Below the pieces are notes generated by a model, which was given only the letters and a program-made list of their open reading frames with translations, had not been told where the DNA came from and did no database searches. The position numbers and the translations under genes are program-made. Positions 16,649 to 25,516 of a DNA stretch of 64,000 bases are shown piece by piece (the first letter of the stretch is position 1; each line of letters opens with the position of its first letter). The DNA is taken from NCBI GenBank assembly GCA_016794595.1, contig JAEUJN010000012.1, positions 122,813 to 186,812 of the forward strand. The letters are read 5' to 3'. This stretch comes from Kineosporiaceae bacterium. GTDB taxonomy: Bacteria > Actinomycetota > Actinomycetes > Actinomycetales > Kineosporiaceae.

Positions 16649-19600
16649 TCAGCCGTAGAACACTCGCTCGACCACCGAACGGGCCCGGCGGGTCGCTCGC
16701 TGGTAGTCCTCGTCCAGCTGGTGCACCGTGCCCGGTGCGTAGCCCACGATCCGGGCCGCGCCGTCCAGCTCGATCCGCTTGGTGGGGAAGGCATCCGAGG
16801 CTCGCCCGCGCCAGAGCACCATCGCGTTGCGCACCCGGGAGGCCAGCCGCCAGGCGGCGAGTAGGGTCTGACCGTCCTCGGCGTCGAGCAGCCCGGCCTC
16901 GACCGCGGCCGTCAGCCCCTCCACGGTCGAGGCGGTCCGCAGCGCGGGGAGGCTCCCCGCGTGGCGCAACTGGAGCAACTGCACGGTCCACTCGACGTCC
17001 GCCAGCCCGCCGCGGCCCAGCTTCAGGTGACGCAACGGATCAGCGCCGCGCGGCAGGCGTTCGGACTCCACCCGGGCCTTGATCCGCCGGATCTCGCGAA
17101 CGGCACTCTCCTCGAGGCCATCGGCAGGCCAGCGCAGCGGGTCGATCAGCTCGACGAACGCCGCGGCCAGCTCCGGGTCACCCGCGATCGGCACCGCCCG
17201 GGTCAGGGCCTGCGCCTCCCAGGTCAGCGACCACCGCCGGTAGTACTCACCGTAGGACTCCAGGGTGCGCACCAACGGCCCGTTGCGCCCCTCCGGTCGC
17301 AGGTCGGCGTCCACCTCGAGCGCCGGGTCCGGACCGGGGGCGATCAGCAGCCGGCGCAGCTCGCCGGCCACCGCCATGGCGGCATCGTGGGCGGCCCGCT
17401 CGTCGGCCCCCTCCAGCGGCGCGTGCACGAACATCACGTCGGCGTCGCTGCCGTAGCCCAGCTCGCCCCCGCCCAGGCGTCCCATGCCGACCACGAGCAT
17501 CCGGGTCGGCAGCGTCCCGCCGTGGGAGCGCGCGACGTGATCACAGGCTGCTCGCAGCACCCCGTCGACGGTGGCCACCGCCGCGTCCGACAAGGCCCGG
17601 CCGACCTGGTCCAGGTCGACCAGGTGGGCGAGGTCGGCGATCGCCGTGCGCACCAGCTCGCGACGCCGGACGGCGCGCGCCGCGGCCGCCGCCGCCTCCA
17701 GATCCGCTCGCCGGTGCTCGCCCGCGTGCCGGTCGACGGCCCGGCGGACGGCGGCCACGGTCTGCGCCCGCGAGCGGGGAACCAGCTCGGCGTCGTCGCC
17801 GAACATGGCCACCGCCTCCGGACCGCGCTGCAGCATCTGGGTCACGAACCGGCCGGAGGCCAGCACCCGGGCCATCCGCTCCGCGGCGGCCCCTGAGTCA
17901 CGCAGCATCTTCAGGTACCAGTGCGTCGTCCCCAGCTCGTCGCTCACCCGGCGGAATCCCAGCAGCCCAGCGTCCGGGTCGGCACCGTCGGCGAACCAGC
18001 CGAGCATCACCGGCAATAGCTGGCGCTGGATGGACGCTCGCCGGCTCACCCCGGCGGTCAGGGCCGACAGGTGGCGCATCGCCCCGGCCGGGTCGCGATA
18101 GCCCAGGGCCGCCAGCCGCGCGTTCGCCGCCTCGGGGGTCAGGCGCACCTCGTCGGTGGTCAGGCGCGCGGCCGCCGCGAGCAGCGGCCGGTAGAACAGC
18201 TTCTCGTGCAACCGGCGCACCTCGAGGGCGTGCCGGCGCCAGGTGTCCTCGAGCTCGCCGCCGGGGTCGCGGCGGAAGCCGAACGAGCGCCCGATCCAGC
18301 GCAACTCGGCGGCGGCGTCCGGCACGACGTGGGTGCGCAGCAGGCGGTGTAGCTGGATCCGGTGCTCCAGCGTGCGCAGGAAGCGGTAGGCGCGGTCGAG
18401 CTCGGCGGCATCGTCCCGGCCGACGTACCCGTACGCCGACAGCGCCTCCAGCCCCTCGAGGGTGTTCCCGGTCCGCAACCGGGGGTCGATCCGGCCGTGC
18501 ACCAACTGGAGCAACTGGACGCTGAACTCCACGTCGCGCAGCCCCCCGGGACCCAGCTTCAGTTGCCGCGCAACGACTCTGGCGTCAATGTGCGCCTCGA
18601 CCCGGCGGCGCATCGCCTGCACGTCGGTGACGAAGTTCTCCCGCTCGGCGGCCCGCCAGATCATCGGTGCCAGGGCGTCGAGGTAGGCGCGGCCGAGCCC
18701 CCGGTCACCGGCCACGGTCCGGGCCTTGAGCAGTGCCTGGAACTCCCAGGTCTGCGCCCAGCGCTGGTAGTAGCTGGTGTGGCTGGCCAGGGTGCGCACC
18801 AGGGGTCCGGCCTTGCCCTCCGGCCGAAGGGCGGCGTCCACCGGCCACAGCGTGCCCTCGGCGGTGGTCGCCGAGCAGGCCCGGGTCAGCCCGGCGGCCA
18901 GCTTGGTGGCCGTCGCCAGCGCGGCCGCCTCATCGCCCCCCTCGACCGGCTCGGCAACGTAGATCACGTCGACGTCGCTGACGTAGTTCAGTTCGCGGCC
19001 ACCGCACTTGCCCATGCCGATCACCGCGAATCGGCACGGCTCGGAGCCGGACGGCAACTCGCTGCGGGCCACGGCCAGGGCGGCCTCGAGGGCGGCGGCG
19101 GCCAGGTCGGCCAACTCACGGGCCGCGGCGGGCAGGTGCGCCACCGGGTCGGTGGCCACCAGGTCGCGGCCGGCGATGGCCAGCAGCCGGCGGCGGTAGG
19201 CCACGCGCAGGGCGTCGGCGGCCTCGGCGCCCGGCAGGCTCGCCACCGGCTGCTCGCCTCCCGGGGCACCTCGCCGGGTCTCGGCCCCCACCGCGGCCAG
19301 CAGTTCGCCACGGAGCTGATCGGCCGAGGCCCCGTACGGCTCGCGGAGGACGATCCAGTGCTCGGGGTGCCGGGCGAGGTGGTCCCCGAGGGCCCGGGAG
19401 GCCCCGAGGACGGCGAGCAGCCGGTCGCGGGCCTTGCCGCCGGAGCGCAGGGTGGCCAGCAACGCGGCCGGGTCGGCGTCCGGGTGGACCCGGTCGCCGG
19501 CGGACATCCGCCCCAGCTCGTCCAGCATGCGGACCAGGGCCAGCAGCGCCCGGTCGGGGTCGGGCGCCTCACCCAGGGCGCTCAGCACCCCGTCGTCGAA

Positions 19601-19732
19601 GACGTCCTCGAGCGGGTCGAGCAGGCCCGCCAGCGCCGGGTCGGCCAGCAACTCCTCCGCGCGATCCGGCTGCGCGAACGACAACCGGACCAGGCGTGCG
19701 GCCAGGGACGTCGATCGAGGCGTGGCGGGCAC
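16649..19732 (-). CDS. glnE: Bifunctional glutamine synthetase adenylyltransferase/deadenylase
   Basis: The 1027-residue protein has two nucleotidyltransferase domains: N-terminal with GMGKCGGRELNYVSDVDVIY near residues 237-256 (deadenylase half) and C-terminal with GMGRLGGGELGYGSDADVMF near 745-764 (adenylylation half). Each is followed by a helical domain with KLGPGGLRDVEF or KLGRGGLADVEW. It adds or removes AMP on glutamine synthetase in response to nitrogen status. The start is GTG with TACCCT 6 nt upstream, so it has its own promoter despite lying 56 bp after the amidotransferase gene. Placement beside glnA2 is conserved in actinomycetes. Confidence 0.96.
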   Translation of the reverse strand: MPATPRSTSLAARLVRLSFAQPDRAEELLADPALAGLLDPLEDVFDDGVLSALGEAPDPDRALLALVRMLDELGRMSAGDRVHPDADPAALLATLRSGGKARDRLLAVLGASRALGDHLARHPEHWIVLREPYGASADQLRGELLAAVGAETRRGAPGGEQPVASLPGAEAADALRVAYRRRLLAIAGRDLVATDPVAHLPAAARELADLAAAALEAALAVARSELPSGSEPCRFAVIGMGKCGGRELNYVSDVDVIYVAEPVEGGDEAAALATATKLAAGLTRACSATTAEGTLWPVDAALRPEGKAGPLVRTLASHTSYYQRWAQTWEFQALLKARTVAGDRGLGRAYLDALAPMIWRAAERENFVTDVQAMRRRVEAHIDARVVARQLKLGPGGLRDVEFSVQLLQLVHGRIDPRLRTGNTLEGLEALSAYGYVGRDDAAELDRAYRFLRTLEHRIQLHRLLRTHVVPDAAAELRWIGRSFGFRRDPGGELEDTWRRHALEVRRLHEKLFYRPLLAAAARLTTDEVRLTPEAANARLAALGYRDPAGAMRHLSALTAGVSRRASIQRQLLPVMLGWFADGADPDAGLLGFRRVSDELGTTHWYLKMLRDSGAAAERMARVLASGRFVTQMLQRGPEAVAMFGDDAELVPRSRAQTVAAVRRAVDRHAGEHRRADLEAAAAAARAVRRRELVRTAIADLAHLVDLDQVGRALSDAAVATVDGVLRAACDHVARSHGGTLPTRMLVVGMGRLGGGELGYGSDADVMFVHAPLEGADERAAHDAAMAVAGELRRLLIAPGPDPALEVDADLRPEGRNGPLVRTLESYGEYYRRWSLTWEAQALTRAVPIAGDPELAAAFVELIDPLRWPADGLEESAVREIRRIKARVESERLPRGADPLRHLKLGRGGLADVEWTVQLLQLRHAGSLPALRTASTVEGLTAAVEAGLLDAEDGQTLLAAWRLASRVRNAMVLWRGRASDAFPTKRIELDGAARIVGYAPGTVHQLDEDYQRATRRARSVVERVFYG

Positions 19733-19738
19733 GGGCTC

Positions 19739-19744
19739 AGGGTA
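19739..19744 (-). promoter_or_regulatory. -10 box of glnE (leaderless)
   Basis: TACCCT, 6 nt before the GTG start. Confidence 0.5.
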
Positions 19745-19788
19745 GCCAGCCCGCCGAGGCTGACCCCAGGGGGTTCACCGCCCCCTGG

Positions 19789-20571
19789 TCACTCGCCGGT
19801 GCCCGGTTCTGCGGCGTTGCGGCAGGCGGCGACGAACGCCTCGACGTGGGCCTCGGCGAGCACCGCCAGGTGGGCCTGGGCGGCGGACATGGCCGCCGCG
19901 ACCTCGCCCGGGTGCAGGCCCTCGGGGTGCAACGCGCCGTGGTAGTCGGTCATCCACTCGTCCCAGTCGGCCGCGCTGACCTCGGGGTGGTACTGCAACC
20001 CCCAGGCACACCCACCCAACCGGAAGGCCTGGTGCGGATACCGATCCCCGGTGGCCAGCAGGACGGCGCCGGGCGGCAGCGCGACGACCGCGTCCTGGTG
20101 CCAGTGCGGCACCGAGAACGTCTCCCCCACCCGATCGGCCACGACCGACAGCAGCCGGTCCTGCCTGCCCTGCGGGGTGAGCCGGATCTCGACCAGGCCC
20201 ACCTCGAGCCCCTGCCCGCCCCGGTCCACCGAGCCCCCGGTGGCCAGGGCCAGCAGCTGGGCGCCCAGGCAGATGCCCAGCGTCGGCAGCCTGCGCTCGA
20301 CGGCCTCGGCGAGCAACCGCCGGGTGTGCGGCAGCCAGCTCGCGACGTCGTCCTGCCAGGCGGCCATCGACCCCCCGAGCACCACCAGGGCGTCGTGGTC
20401 GGCCAGGGTCGGCGGCAGGGCATCGCCGAGATCCGGACGGCGCCGCTCGATCCGGGCGCCCCCCAGGTCGCCCAACCGGCCCAGGCCGGCGTTCGGCTCG
20501 TGCTCGATCACGAGCACCCTCAGGTGGCCGGCGGGGCCGGCGGCGTCCGGCTGCACGCTGTCGGGCGTCAC
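19789..20571 (-). CDS. Class I glutamine amidotransferase-like protein
   Basis: The 260-residue protein has the triad motifs of class I amidotransferases: nucleophile in GICLGAQLLALATGG near residues 95-109 and QYHPEV near 192-197. The chosen GTG start (VTPDSVQPD) overlaps the glnA2 stop codon by 4 bp; a longer frame would run into glnA2. Relatives include GMP-synthase-like amidotransferases and gamma-glutamyl hydrolases such as PuuD. No synthase domain is fused, so the acceptor is unknown. Translational coupling to glnA2 hints that it acts on a gamma-glutamyl product or on glutamine. Confidence 0.88.
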   Translation of the reverse strand: MTPDSVQPDAAGPAGHLRVLVIEHEPNAGLGRLGDLGGARIERRRPDLGDALPPTLADHDALVVLGGSMAAWQDDVASWLPHTRRLLAEAVERRLPTLGICLGAQLLALATGGSVDRGGQGLEVGLVEIRLTPQGRQDRLLSVVADRVGETFSVPHWHQDAVVALPPGAVLLATGDRYPHQAFRLGGCAWGLQYHPEVSAADWDEWMTDYHGALHPEGLHPGEVAAAMSAAQAHLAVLAEAHVEAFVAACRNAAEPGTGE

Positions 20572-21938
20572 AGCAGCGGCAGGTAGCGGTCGAGCTCGAA
20601 CGGGGTGACCTGGCGCCGGTACTCGGCCCACTCCTGGCGCTTGTTGCGCAGGAAGAAGTCGAACAGGCCCTCACCGAGGGTCTCGGCGACCAGCTCCGAG
20701 CGCTGCATCAGGTCGATCGCCGCCTCCAGGTTGCTGGGCAGCGGCTTGATGCCCAGCGCCCGGCGCTCGGCGTCGGTCAGCGCCCACACGTCGTCCTCGG
20801 CGCCGTCGGGCAGCTCGTAGGACTGCTCGATGCCCTTCAACCCGGCGGCCAGGATCACCGCGTAGGCGAGGTAGGGGTTGCACGCGGGGTCGAGCGAGCG
20901 GTACTCGATCCGGGTCGAGTTGTCCTTGCCCGGCTTGTACATGGGCACCCGGATCAGGGCAGAGCGGTTGTTGTGTCCCCAGCAGACATAGGCGGGCGCC
21001 TCGTTGCCCCGGCCGGCCTCGGGCGGCAGCGGGCCGGTGCCGCCCCACAGCCGCTTGTAGGAGTTGACCCACTGATTGGTGACGGCGGTGATCTCGGCCG
21101 CGTGGGTGAGCAGCCCGGCGATGAAGTGCCGGGCCACCTTGCTCAGCTGGTACTCGGCCCCGGCCTCGTGGAAGGCGTTGCGATCACCCTCGAACAGGGA
21201 CAGGTGGGTGTGCATCCCCGAGCCGGGGTGGTCGACGAACGGGCGCGGCATGAAGGTGGCGTAGACGCCCTGCTCGAGCGCGACCTCCTTGATCACCGAC
21301 CGGAAGGTCATGATGTTGTCGGCGGTGCTCAGGGCGTCGGCATAGCGCAGGTCGATCTCGTTCTGGCCCGGGCCGCCCTCGTGGTGGCTGAACTCGACCG
21401 AGATGCCCATGCTCTCCAGGACGCCGATCGCCGCCCGCCGGAAGTCGTGGGTGGTGCCCCGAGCGACGTGGTCGAAGTACCCCGCACGGTCCACCGGCAC
21501 CGGTACCCGGCCGGGCGCGGGCTCGTCCTTGAGCAGGTAGAACTCGATCTCGGGGTGGGTGTAGAAGGTCAGCCCGTGCCCGGCGGCCCGCTCCAGGGAA
21601 CGCTTGAGCACGTACCGGGGGTCGGCCAGGGTGTGCTCGCCGTCCGGGGTGAGGATGTCGCAGAACATCCGCCCCGTGCCCTGGTGATCGCCCCGCCAGG
21701 GGAGCACCGCGAATGTCGAGGGGTCGGGGCGCACCAGCATGTCGGCCTCGTAGACCCGGGCCAACCCCTGGATGGCAGAGCCGTCGAAGCCGATGCCCTC
21801 GGCGAAGGCGCCCTCCAGCTCGGCGGGCGCGACGGCCACCGACTTCAGGGACCCGAGCACGTCGGTGAACCACAGCCGGACGAACCTGATGTCGCGTTCC
21901 TCCAGCGTGCGAAGCACGAACTCCTGCTGTCTGTCCAC
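20568..21938 (-). CDS. glnA2: Glutamine synthetase-like protein, GlnA2 type
   Basis: The 456-residue type I glutamine synthetase fold has GFDGSAIQGLARVYEADMLV near residues 49-68, EFSHHEGGPGQNEIDLRYAD near 190-209 and NRSALIRVP with the phosphate-binding arginines near 322-330. Sequence and position beside glnE match the actinomycete GlnA2 paralogue, not the main GlnA. Some GlnA-like paralogues of Streptomyces ligate glutamate to polyamines instead of ammonia, so the product may be gamma-glutamylpolyamine; this cannot be decided here. The start is GTG (MDRQQEF) with GAGGAG upstream. It forms an operon with the overlapping amidotransferase. Confidence 0.9.
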   Translation of the reverse strand: MDRQQEFVLRTLEERDIRFVRLWFTDVLGSLKSVAVAPAELEGAFAEGIGFDGSAIQGLARVYEADMLVRPDPSTFAVLPWRGDHQGTGRMFCDILTPDGEHTLADPRYVLKRSLERAAGHGLTFYTHPEIEFYLLKDEPAPGRVPVPVDRAGYFDHVARGTTHDFRRAAIGVLESMGISVEFSHHEGGPGQNEIDLRYADALSTADNIMTFRSVIKEVALEQGVYATFMPRPFVDHPGSGMHTHLSLFEGDRNAFHEAGAEYQLSKVARHFIAGLLTHAAEITAVTNQWVNSYKRLWGGTGPLPPEAGRGNEAPAYVCWGHNNRSALIRVPMYKPGKDNSTRIEYRSLDPACNPYLAYAVILAAGLKGIEQSYELPDGAEDDVWALTDAERRALGIKPLPSNLEAAIDLMQRSELVAETLGEGLFDFFLRNKRQEWAEYRRQVTPFELDRYLPLL

Positions 21939-22102
21939 TGCGCAAGTCTCCTCGTGACCGACGGAACGCCGCCACCCCAGGCTAGGCCAGCGCGGGTTAC
22001 CGGTGTGTGACGCGCCGGATGTGGGGACGACGCGCCGAGGTGCACCCGGGGATCTAGCCTGGAGTCCGCAGGTCCACGACCCCGATCCGGAATGGTCGAC
22101 TC

Positions 22103-22519
22103 ATGAGCCAGTACCCGCCCCCCGATCCCTACCAGAGGATGTCGCCGGCCGGCGTCCCCGGCAGCAGCTCGATGTCCCCCGCCGAGGAACGCCAGTGGGG
22201 CATGCTCGCCCACCTGATCACGCTGGGCGCCTGGGTGCTCAGCAGCGGCTTCCTCGGCTTCGTCGGCGCGCTGGTGGTGTACCTGGTCTACAAGGACCGC
22301 AGCGCCTTCGTCCGGCGGCACGCGGCCAACGCCCTCAACGTGCAGATCATCGTGGGCATCGGGCTGCTGATCTCGCTGCCGCTGATGCTCGTGCTGATCG
22401 GGTTCCTGACCGCCGCCGCAGTGGGCGTCTTCGGTCTGGTGATGCACATCATCGGCGCCGTCAAGGGCAACAACGGCGAGATGTGGGACCCGCCGCTGAC
22501 CCCGCGCTTCGTGAGCTGA
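22103..22519 (+). CDS. DUF4870 membrane protein
   Basis: The 138-residue protein has a proline-rich N-terminal tail (about 25 residues) and then a DUF4870/Tic20-like pattern: RQWGMLAHLITLGAWVLSSG, VVYLVYKDRSAFVRRHAANA, LNVQI, and a final hydrophobic segment before HIIGAVKGNNGEMWDPP. Three or four membrane segments are expected. Function is unknown. It is transcribed divergently from glnA2. A TAGCCT box at 22055-22060 may drive it with a short leader; the ribosome-binding site is weak (GGAA). Confidence 0.85.
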   Translation: MSQYPPPDPYQRMSPAGVPGSSSMSPAEERQWGMLAHLITLGAWVLSSGFLGFVGALVVYLVYKDRSAFVRRHAANALNVQIIVGIGLLISLPLMLVLIGFLTAAAVGVFGLVMHIIGAVKGNNGEMWDPPLTPRFVS

Positions 22520-22581
22520 CCGTCCGCCTCACGCACGATCCCCTCGGGTCGACCGACCGCGATCAGCGCATGCTCGCGGTC

Positions 22582-22587
22582 TAGGCT
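22582..22587 (+). promoter_or_regulatory. -10 box of nadE (leaderless)
   Basis: TAGGCT, 7 nt before the ATG at 22595. Confidence 0.5.
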
Positions 22588-22594
22588 CGAGCGT

Positions 22595-24385
22595 ATGACC
22601 CAGCTGCGCCTGGCCCTGGCCCAGGTCAACCCGACCGTCGGTGACCTGGCGGGCAACGCCGCCCTGGTGCGCGCCTGGTCCCGCCGGGCCGCGGACGCCG
22701 GGGCGCACCTGGTGGCCTTCCCCGAGATGGTGCTGACCGGGTACCCGGTCGAGGACCTCGCGTTGCGGACCTCCTTCGTCGATGCGAGCCGGGCCGCGGT
22801 CGCCCGGCTCGCCGCGGCCCTGGCCGGCGACGGCCTGGGCGACCTGCCGGTGGTGGTCGGGTATCTCGACCGGGTCGACCGGGACGGCGACGGACAGGGG
22901 GACAACGTGGCGCCCGCCGTCCGGGTCGGGGTGCCCAAGGGCGAGCCGCAGAACTGCGCCGCCATCTGCGTGGGCGGGCGGGTGCTGGCCCGCTACGCCA
23001 AGCACCACCTGCCCAACTACGGCGTCTTCGACGAGTTCCGCATCTTCGTGCCCGGGCGGGACCTCACCGTGGCCCGGGTGCGCGGCGTCGACGTGGCGAT
23101 CGCGATCTGCGAGGACCTCTGGCAGGAGGGCGGTCCGGTGGCCCTGACCCGGGCCGCGGGAGCCGAGTTGCTGCTGGTGCTCAACGGATCGCCCTACGAG
23201 CGCGACAAGGACGACGTGCGCCGCGAGCTGGTCACCCGCCGAGCCGGTCAGGCCGGGTGCGCGCTCGCCTACGTCAACCTGGTCGGCGGCCAGGACGACC
23301 TGGTCTTCGACGGCGACTCGATCGTGGTGGCCGCCGACGGTCAGGTGCTCGCCCGGGCGCCGCAGTTCGACGAACACCTGCTGACCGTCGACCTGGACCT
23401 GCCGCCCGAGGCCACGCACGCCGACCCGCCGGTCGTGGACGGCGTCCGGCACGTGGTGATCAGCCCCGACCCGGTGCCGCGCTACTCCCCCGACCCGGCG
23501 CTGCAGGCCCCGGCGACCATCGCCGATCCGCGCGACGGCGAGGCCGAGGTGTACCGCGCGCTGGTCGTCGGCCTTCGGGACTACGTGCGCAAGAACGGGT
23601 TCCGGTCGGTCGTGCTGGGCCTGTCCGGCGGGATCGACTCCACCCTGGTGGCCGCGATCGCCTGTGACGCGCTCGGAGCGCAGAACGTGGTCGGGGTCTC
23701 GATGCCCAGCGAGTACTCGAGCGAGCACTCCAAGGACGACGCGGCCGACCTGGCCTCGCGTACCGGCCTGGACTACCGGGTGGTGCCGATCGAGCCCATG
23801 GTGGCCTCGTTCCTGACGGCGCTCGGCCTGACCGGCCTGGCCGAGGAGAACCTGCAGGCGCGGGTGCGCGGCGTCGTCCTGATGGGGCTGTCGAACCAGG
23901 AGGGCCACCTGACCCTGACCACCGGCAACAAGTCCGAGCTGGCGGTGGGGTACACGACGATCTACGGCGACTCGGTCGGCGGGTTCAACCCGATCAAGGA
24001 CGTGCCCAAGACCGATGTCTGGGCGCTCTCGCGCTGGCGCAACGCCGAGGCCGTCCACCGGGGGGAGAAGCCGCCCATCCCCGAGCCGTGCATCGCCAAG
24101 GCGCCCTCGGCCGAGTTGCGTCCGGGCCAGCTGGACCAGGACTCCCTGCCGCCGTACGACCTGCTGGACGCCGTCCTGGAGCGATACGTCGAGGGTGCGC
24201 ACGGCCGCTCGGAGTTGCTCGCCGACGGCTTCGATGCGGCCACCCTCGACGGGGTGGTGACCATGGTCGACCGAGCGGAGTGGAAGCGCCGCCAGTCCGC
24301 CCCGGGACCCAAGGTCTCCCCCGTCGCCTTCGGCCGCGACCGTCGCCTGCCGATCACCTCCCGCTGGCGCGAACACGAATCCTGA
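22595..24385 (+). CDS. nadE: Glutamine-dependent NAD+ synthase
   Basis: The 596-residue two-domain enzyme has an N-terminal nitrilase-type glutaminase (residues 1-270: FPEMVLTGYP with catalytic Glu near 42, KHHLPNYGVFDE with Lys near 135, AICEDLW with Cys near 171) and a C-terminal synthetase with the ATP-pyrophosphatase loop LSGGIDSTLVAAIACDALG near 343-361. It amidates deamido-NAD+ to NAD+ using glutamine. The C-terminal LTTGNKSELAVGYTTIYGDS binds deamido-NAD. A TAGGCT box 7 nt upstream of the ATG implies a leaderless transcript. Confidence 0.96.
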   Translation: MTQLRLALAQVNPTVGDLAGNAALVRAWSRRAADAGAHLVAFPEMVLTGYPVEDLALRTSFVDASRAAVARLAAALAGDGLGDLPVVVGYLDRVDRDGDGQGDNVAPAVRVGVPKGEPQNCAAICVGGRVLARYAKHHLPNYGVFDEFRIFVPGRDLTVARVRGVDVAIAICEDLWQEGGPVALTRAAGAELLLVLNGSPYERDKDDVRRELVTRRAGQAGCALAYVNLVGGQDDLVFDGDSIVVAADGQVLARAPQFDEHLLTVDLDLPPEATHADPPVVDGVRHVVISPDPVPRYSPDPALQAPATIADPRDGEAEVYRALVVGLRDYVRKNGFRSVVLGLSGGIDSTLVAAIACDALGAQNVVGVSMPSEYSSEHSKDDAADLASRTGLDYRVVPIEPMVASFLTALGLTGLAEENLQARVRGVVLMGLSNQEGHLTLTTGNKSELAVGYTTIYGDSVGGFNPIKDVPKTDVWALSRWRNAEAVHRGEKPPIPEPCIAKAPSAELRPGQLDQDSLPPYDLLDAVLERYVEGAHGRSELLADGFDAATLDGVVTMVDRAEWKRRQSAPGPKVSPVAFGRDRRLPITSRWREHES

Positions 24386-24433
24386 CCCCAACCCGCCCCC
24401 CAGCCCGCCCCCCAACCTGCCCCCCAACCTGCT
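24386..24433 (+). repeat. 12-bp tandem repeat, four C-rich units
   Basis: Four successive 12-mers of the form CCCCARCCYGCY follow the nadE stop. The last unit is also the left edge of the inverted-repeat element at 24426, so the repeat may have grown from that edge. Confidence 0.85.
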
Positions 24434-24528
24434 CATGCTCCGCTGGTGACCGCCGATGCTCCGTCTGCGCTGAGAATCTGGGCGATATGTCGGATCATGG
24501 CGAGTCACCAGCGGAGCATGAGCAGGTT
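24426..24528. repeat. Dispersed inverted-repeat element, copy A
   Basis: Perfect 25-bp inverted repeat (24426-24450 against 24504-24528) around a 53-nt interior. The left edge reads AACCTGCTCATGCTCC. Related elements lie at 46491-46592 and 59406-59517. It sits between nadE and panB, where it could also stop nadE transcription. Confidence 0.85.
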
Positions 24529-24551
24529 CGACACCAACCCTTGGAGAAGGC

Positions 24552-25436
24552 ATGAGCGAGTCCGAGCAGCCGAATCCCTACGGCGGACGCGTCGTCGTCC
24601 CGGACGCCTCGGCGCCCGGTGCAGTGCCGCCACCGCGCCGGGTGCGCATCCACCACCTGCGCGAGATGAAGCAGCGCGGCGAACGGTTCGCCATGCTCAC
24701 GGCCTACGACCAGTACGCGGCCGCGGTGTTCGAGGCCGCCGGCATCCCGGTGCTGCTGGTCGGTGACTCCGCGGCCAACAACGTCTACGGCTACGAGACC
24801 ACGGTGCCGATCACGGTCGACGAGATGGTGCCGCTGGTGCGTGCGGTCACCCGCAGCGCCCGGCACTGCCTGGTGGTCGCCGACCTGCCGTTCGGGTCCT
24901 ACCAGGCCGGCCCGGACCAAGCGCTCGCGAGCTCGATGCGCATGATGAAGGAGGGGCTCGCGCACGCGGTCAAGCTCGAGGGTGGACGGCGCGTCGCGCC
25001 CAGCGTCGAGGCGATCGTCGGAGCCGGCATCCCGGTGATGTGCCACATCGGCTTCACCCCGCAGGCCGAGCACGGGCTGGGTGGCTACCGGGTCCAGGGC
25101 CGCGGCGAGGCGGCGGTGCAGCGGATGGTGGACGACGCCCTCGCCCTCCAGGAGGCCGGGGCCTTCGCCATCGTGCTCGAGATGGTGCCGATCGATGCTG
25201 CCGCCGCGGTCACCAAGGCGCTGCAGATTCCCACCATCGGCATCGGTGCCGGCCCGCACTGCGATGCCCAGGTGCTGGTCTGGCAGGACATGATGGGCCT
25301 GCGCACCGGCAAGGCGCCCCGGTTCGTCAAGCGCTACGCCGACCTCAACCAGGTGATGCTGGACGCCGCCCGGGCGTACGCCGACGAGGTCCGCTCGGGC
25401 GCGTTCCCGGCGCCCGAGCACTCCTTCGAGAGCTGA
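24552..25436 (+). CDS. panB: 3-methyl-2-oxobutanoate hydroxymethyltransferase
   Basis: The 294-residue protein catalyses the first step of pantothenate synthesis, transferring a hydroxymethyl group from methylene-tetrahydrofolate to ketoisovalerate. Motifs are [20 protein letters not shown] near residue 53, [14 protein letters not shown] (Mg-binding Asp) near 73, [16 protein letters not shown], and [20 protein letters not shown] near 164. The N-terminus carries about 35 extra residues before the barrel, as in other actinomycetes. The ATG is preceded by GGAGAAGGC. It lies 23 bp after inverted-repeat element A. Confidence 0.96.
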   Translation: MSESEQPNPYGGRVVVPDASAPGAVPPPRRVRIHHLREMKQRGERFAMLTAYDQYAAAVFEAAGIPVLLVGDSAANNVYGYETTVPITVDEMVPLVRAVTRSARHCLVVADLPFGSYQAGPDQALASSMRMMKEGLAHAVKLEGGRRVAPSVEAIVGAGIPVMCHIGFTPQAEHGLGGYRVQGRGEAAVQRMVDDALALQEAGAFAIVLEMVPIDAAAAVTKALQIPTIGIGAGPHCDAQVLVWQDMMGLRTGKAPRFVKRYADLNQVMLDAARAYADEVRSGAFPAPEHSFES

Positions 25437-25516
25437 CCGGCGCTGCACGAGGCCCGAACGGGCAGGGACGAAATCCGCTCGCCGGACCGTGTCGGGCCAT
25501 GGCACGCTGACCGGCC

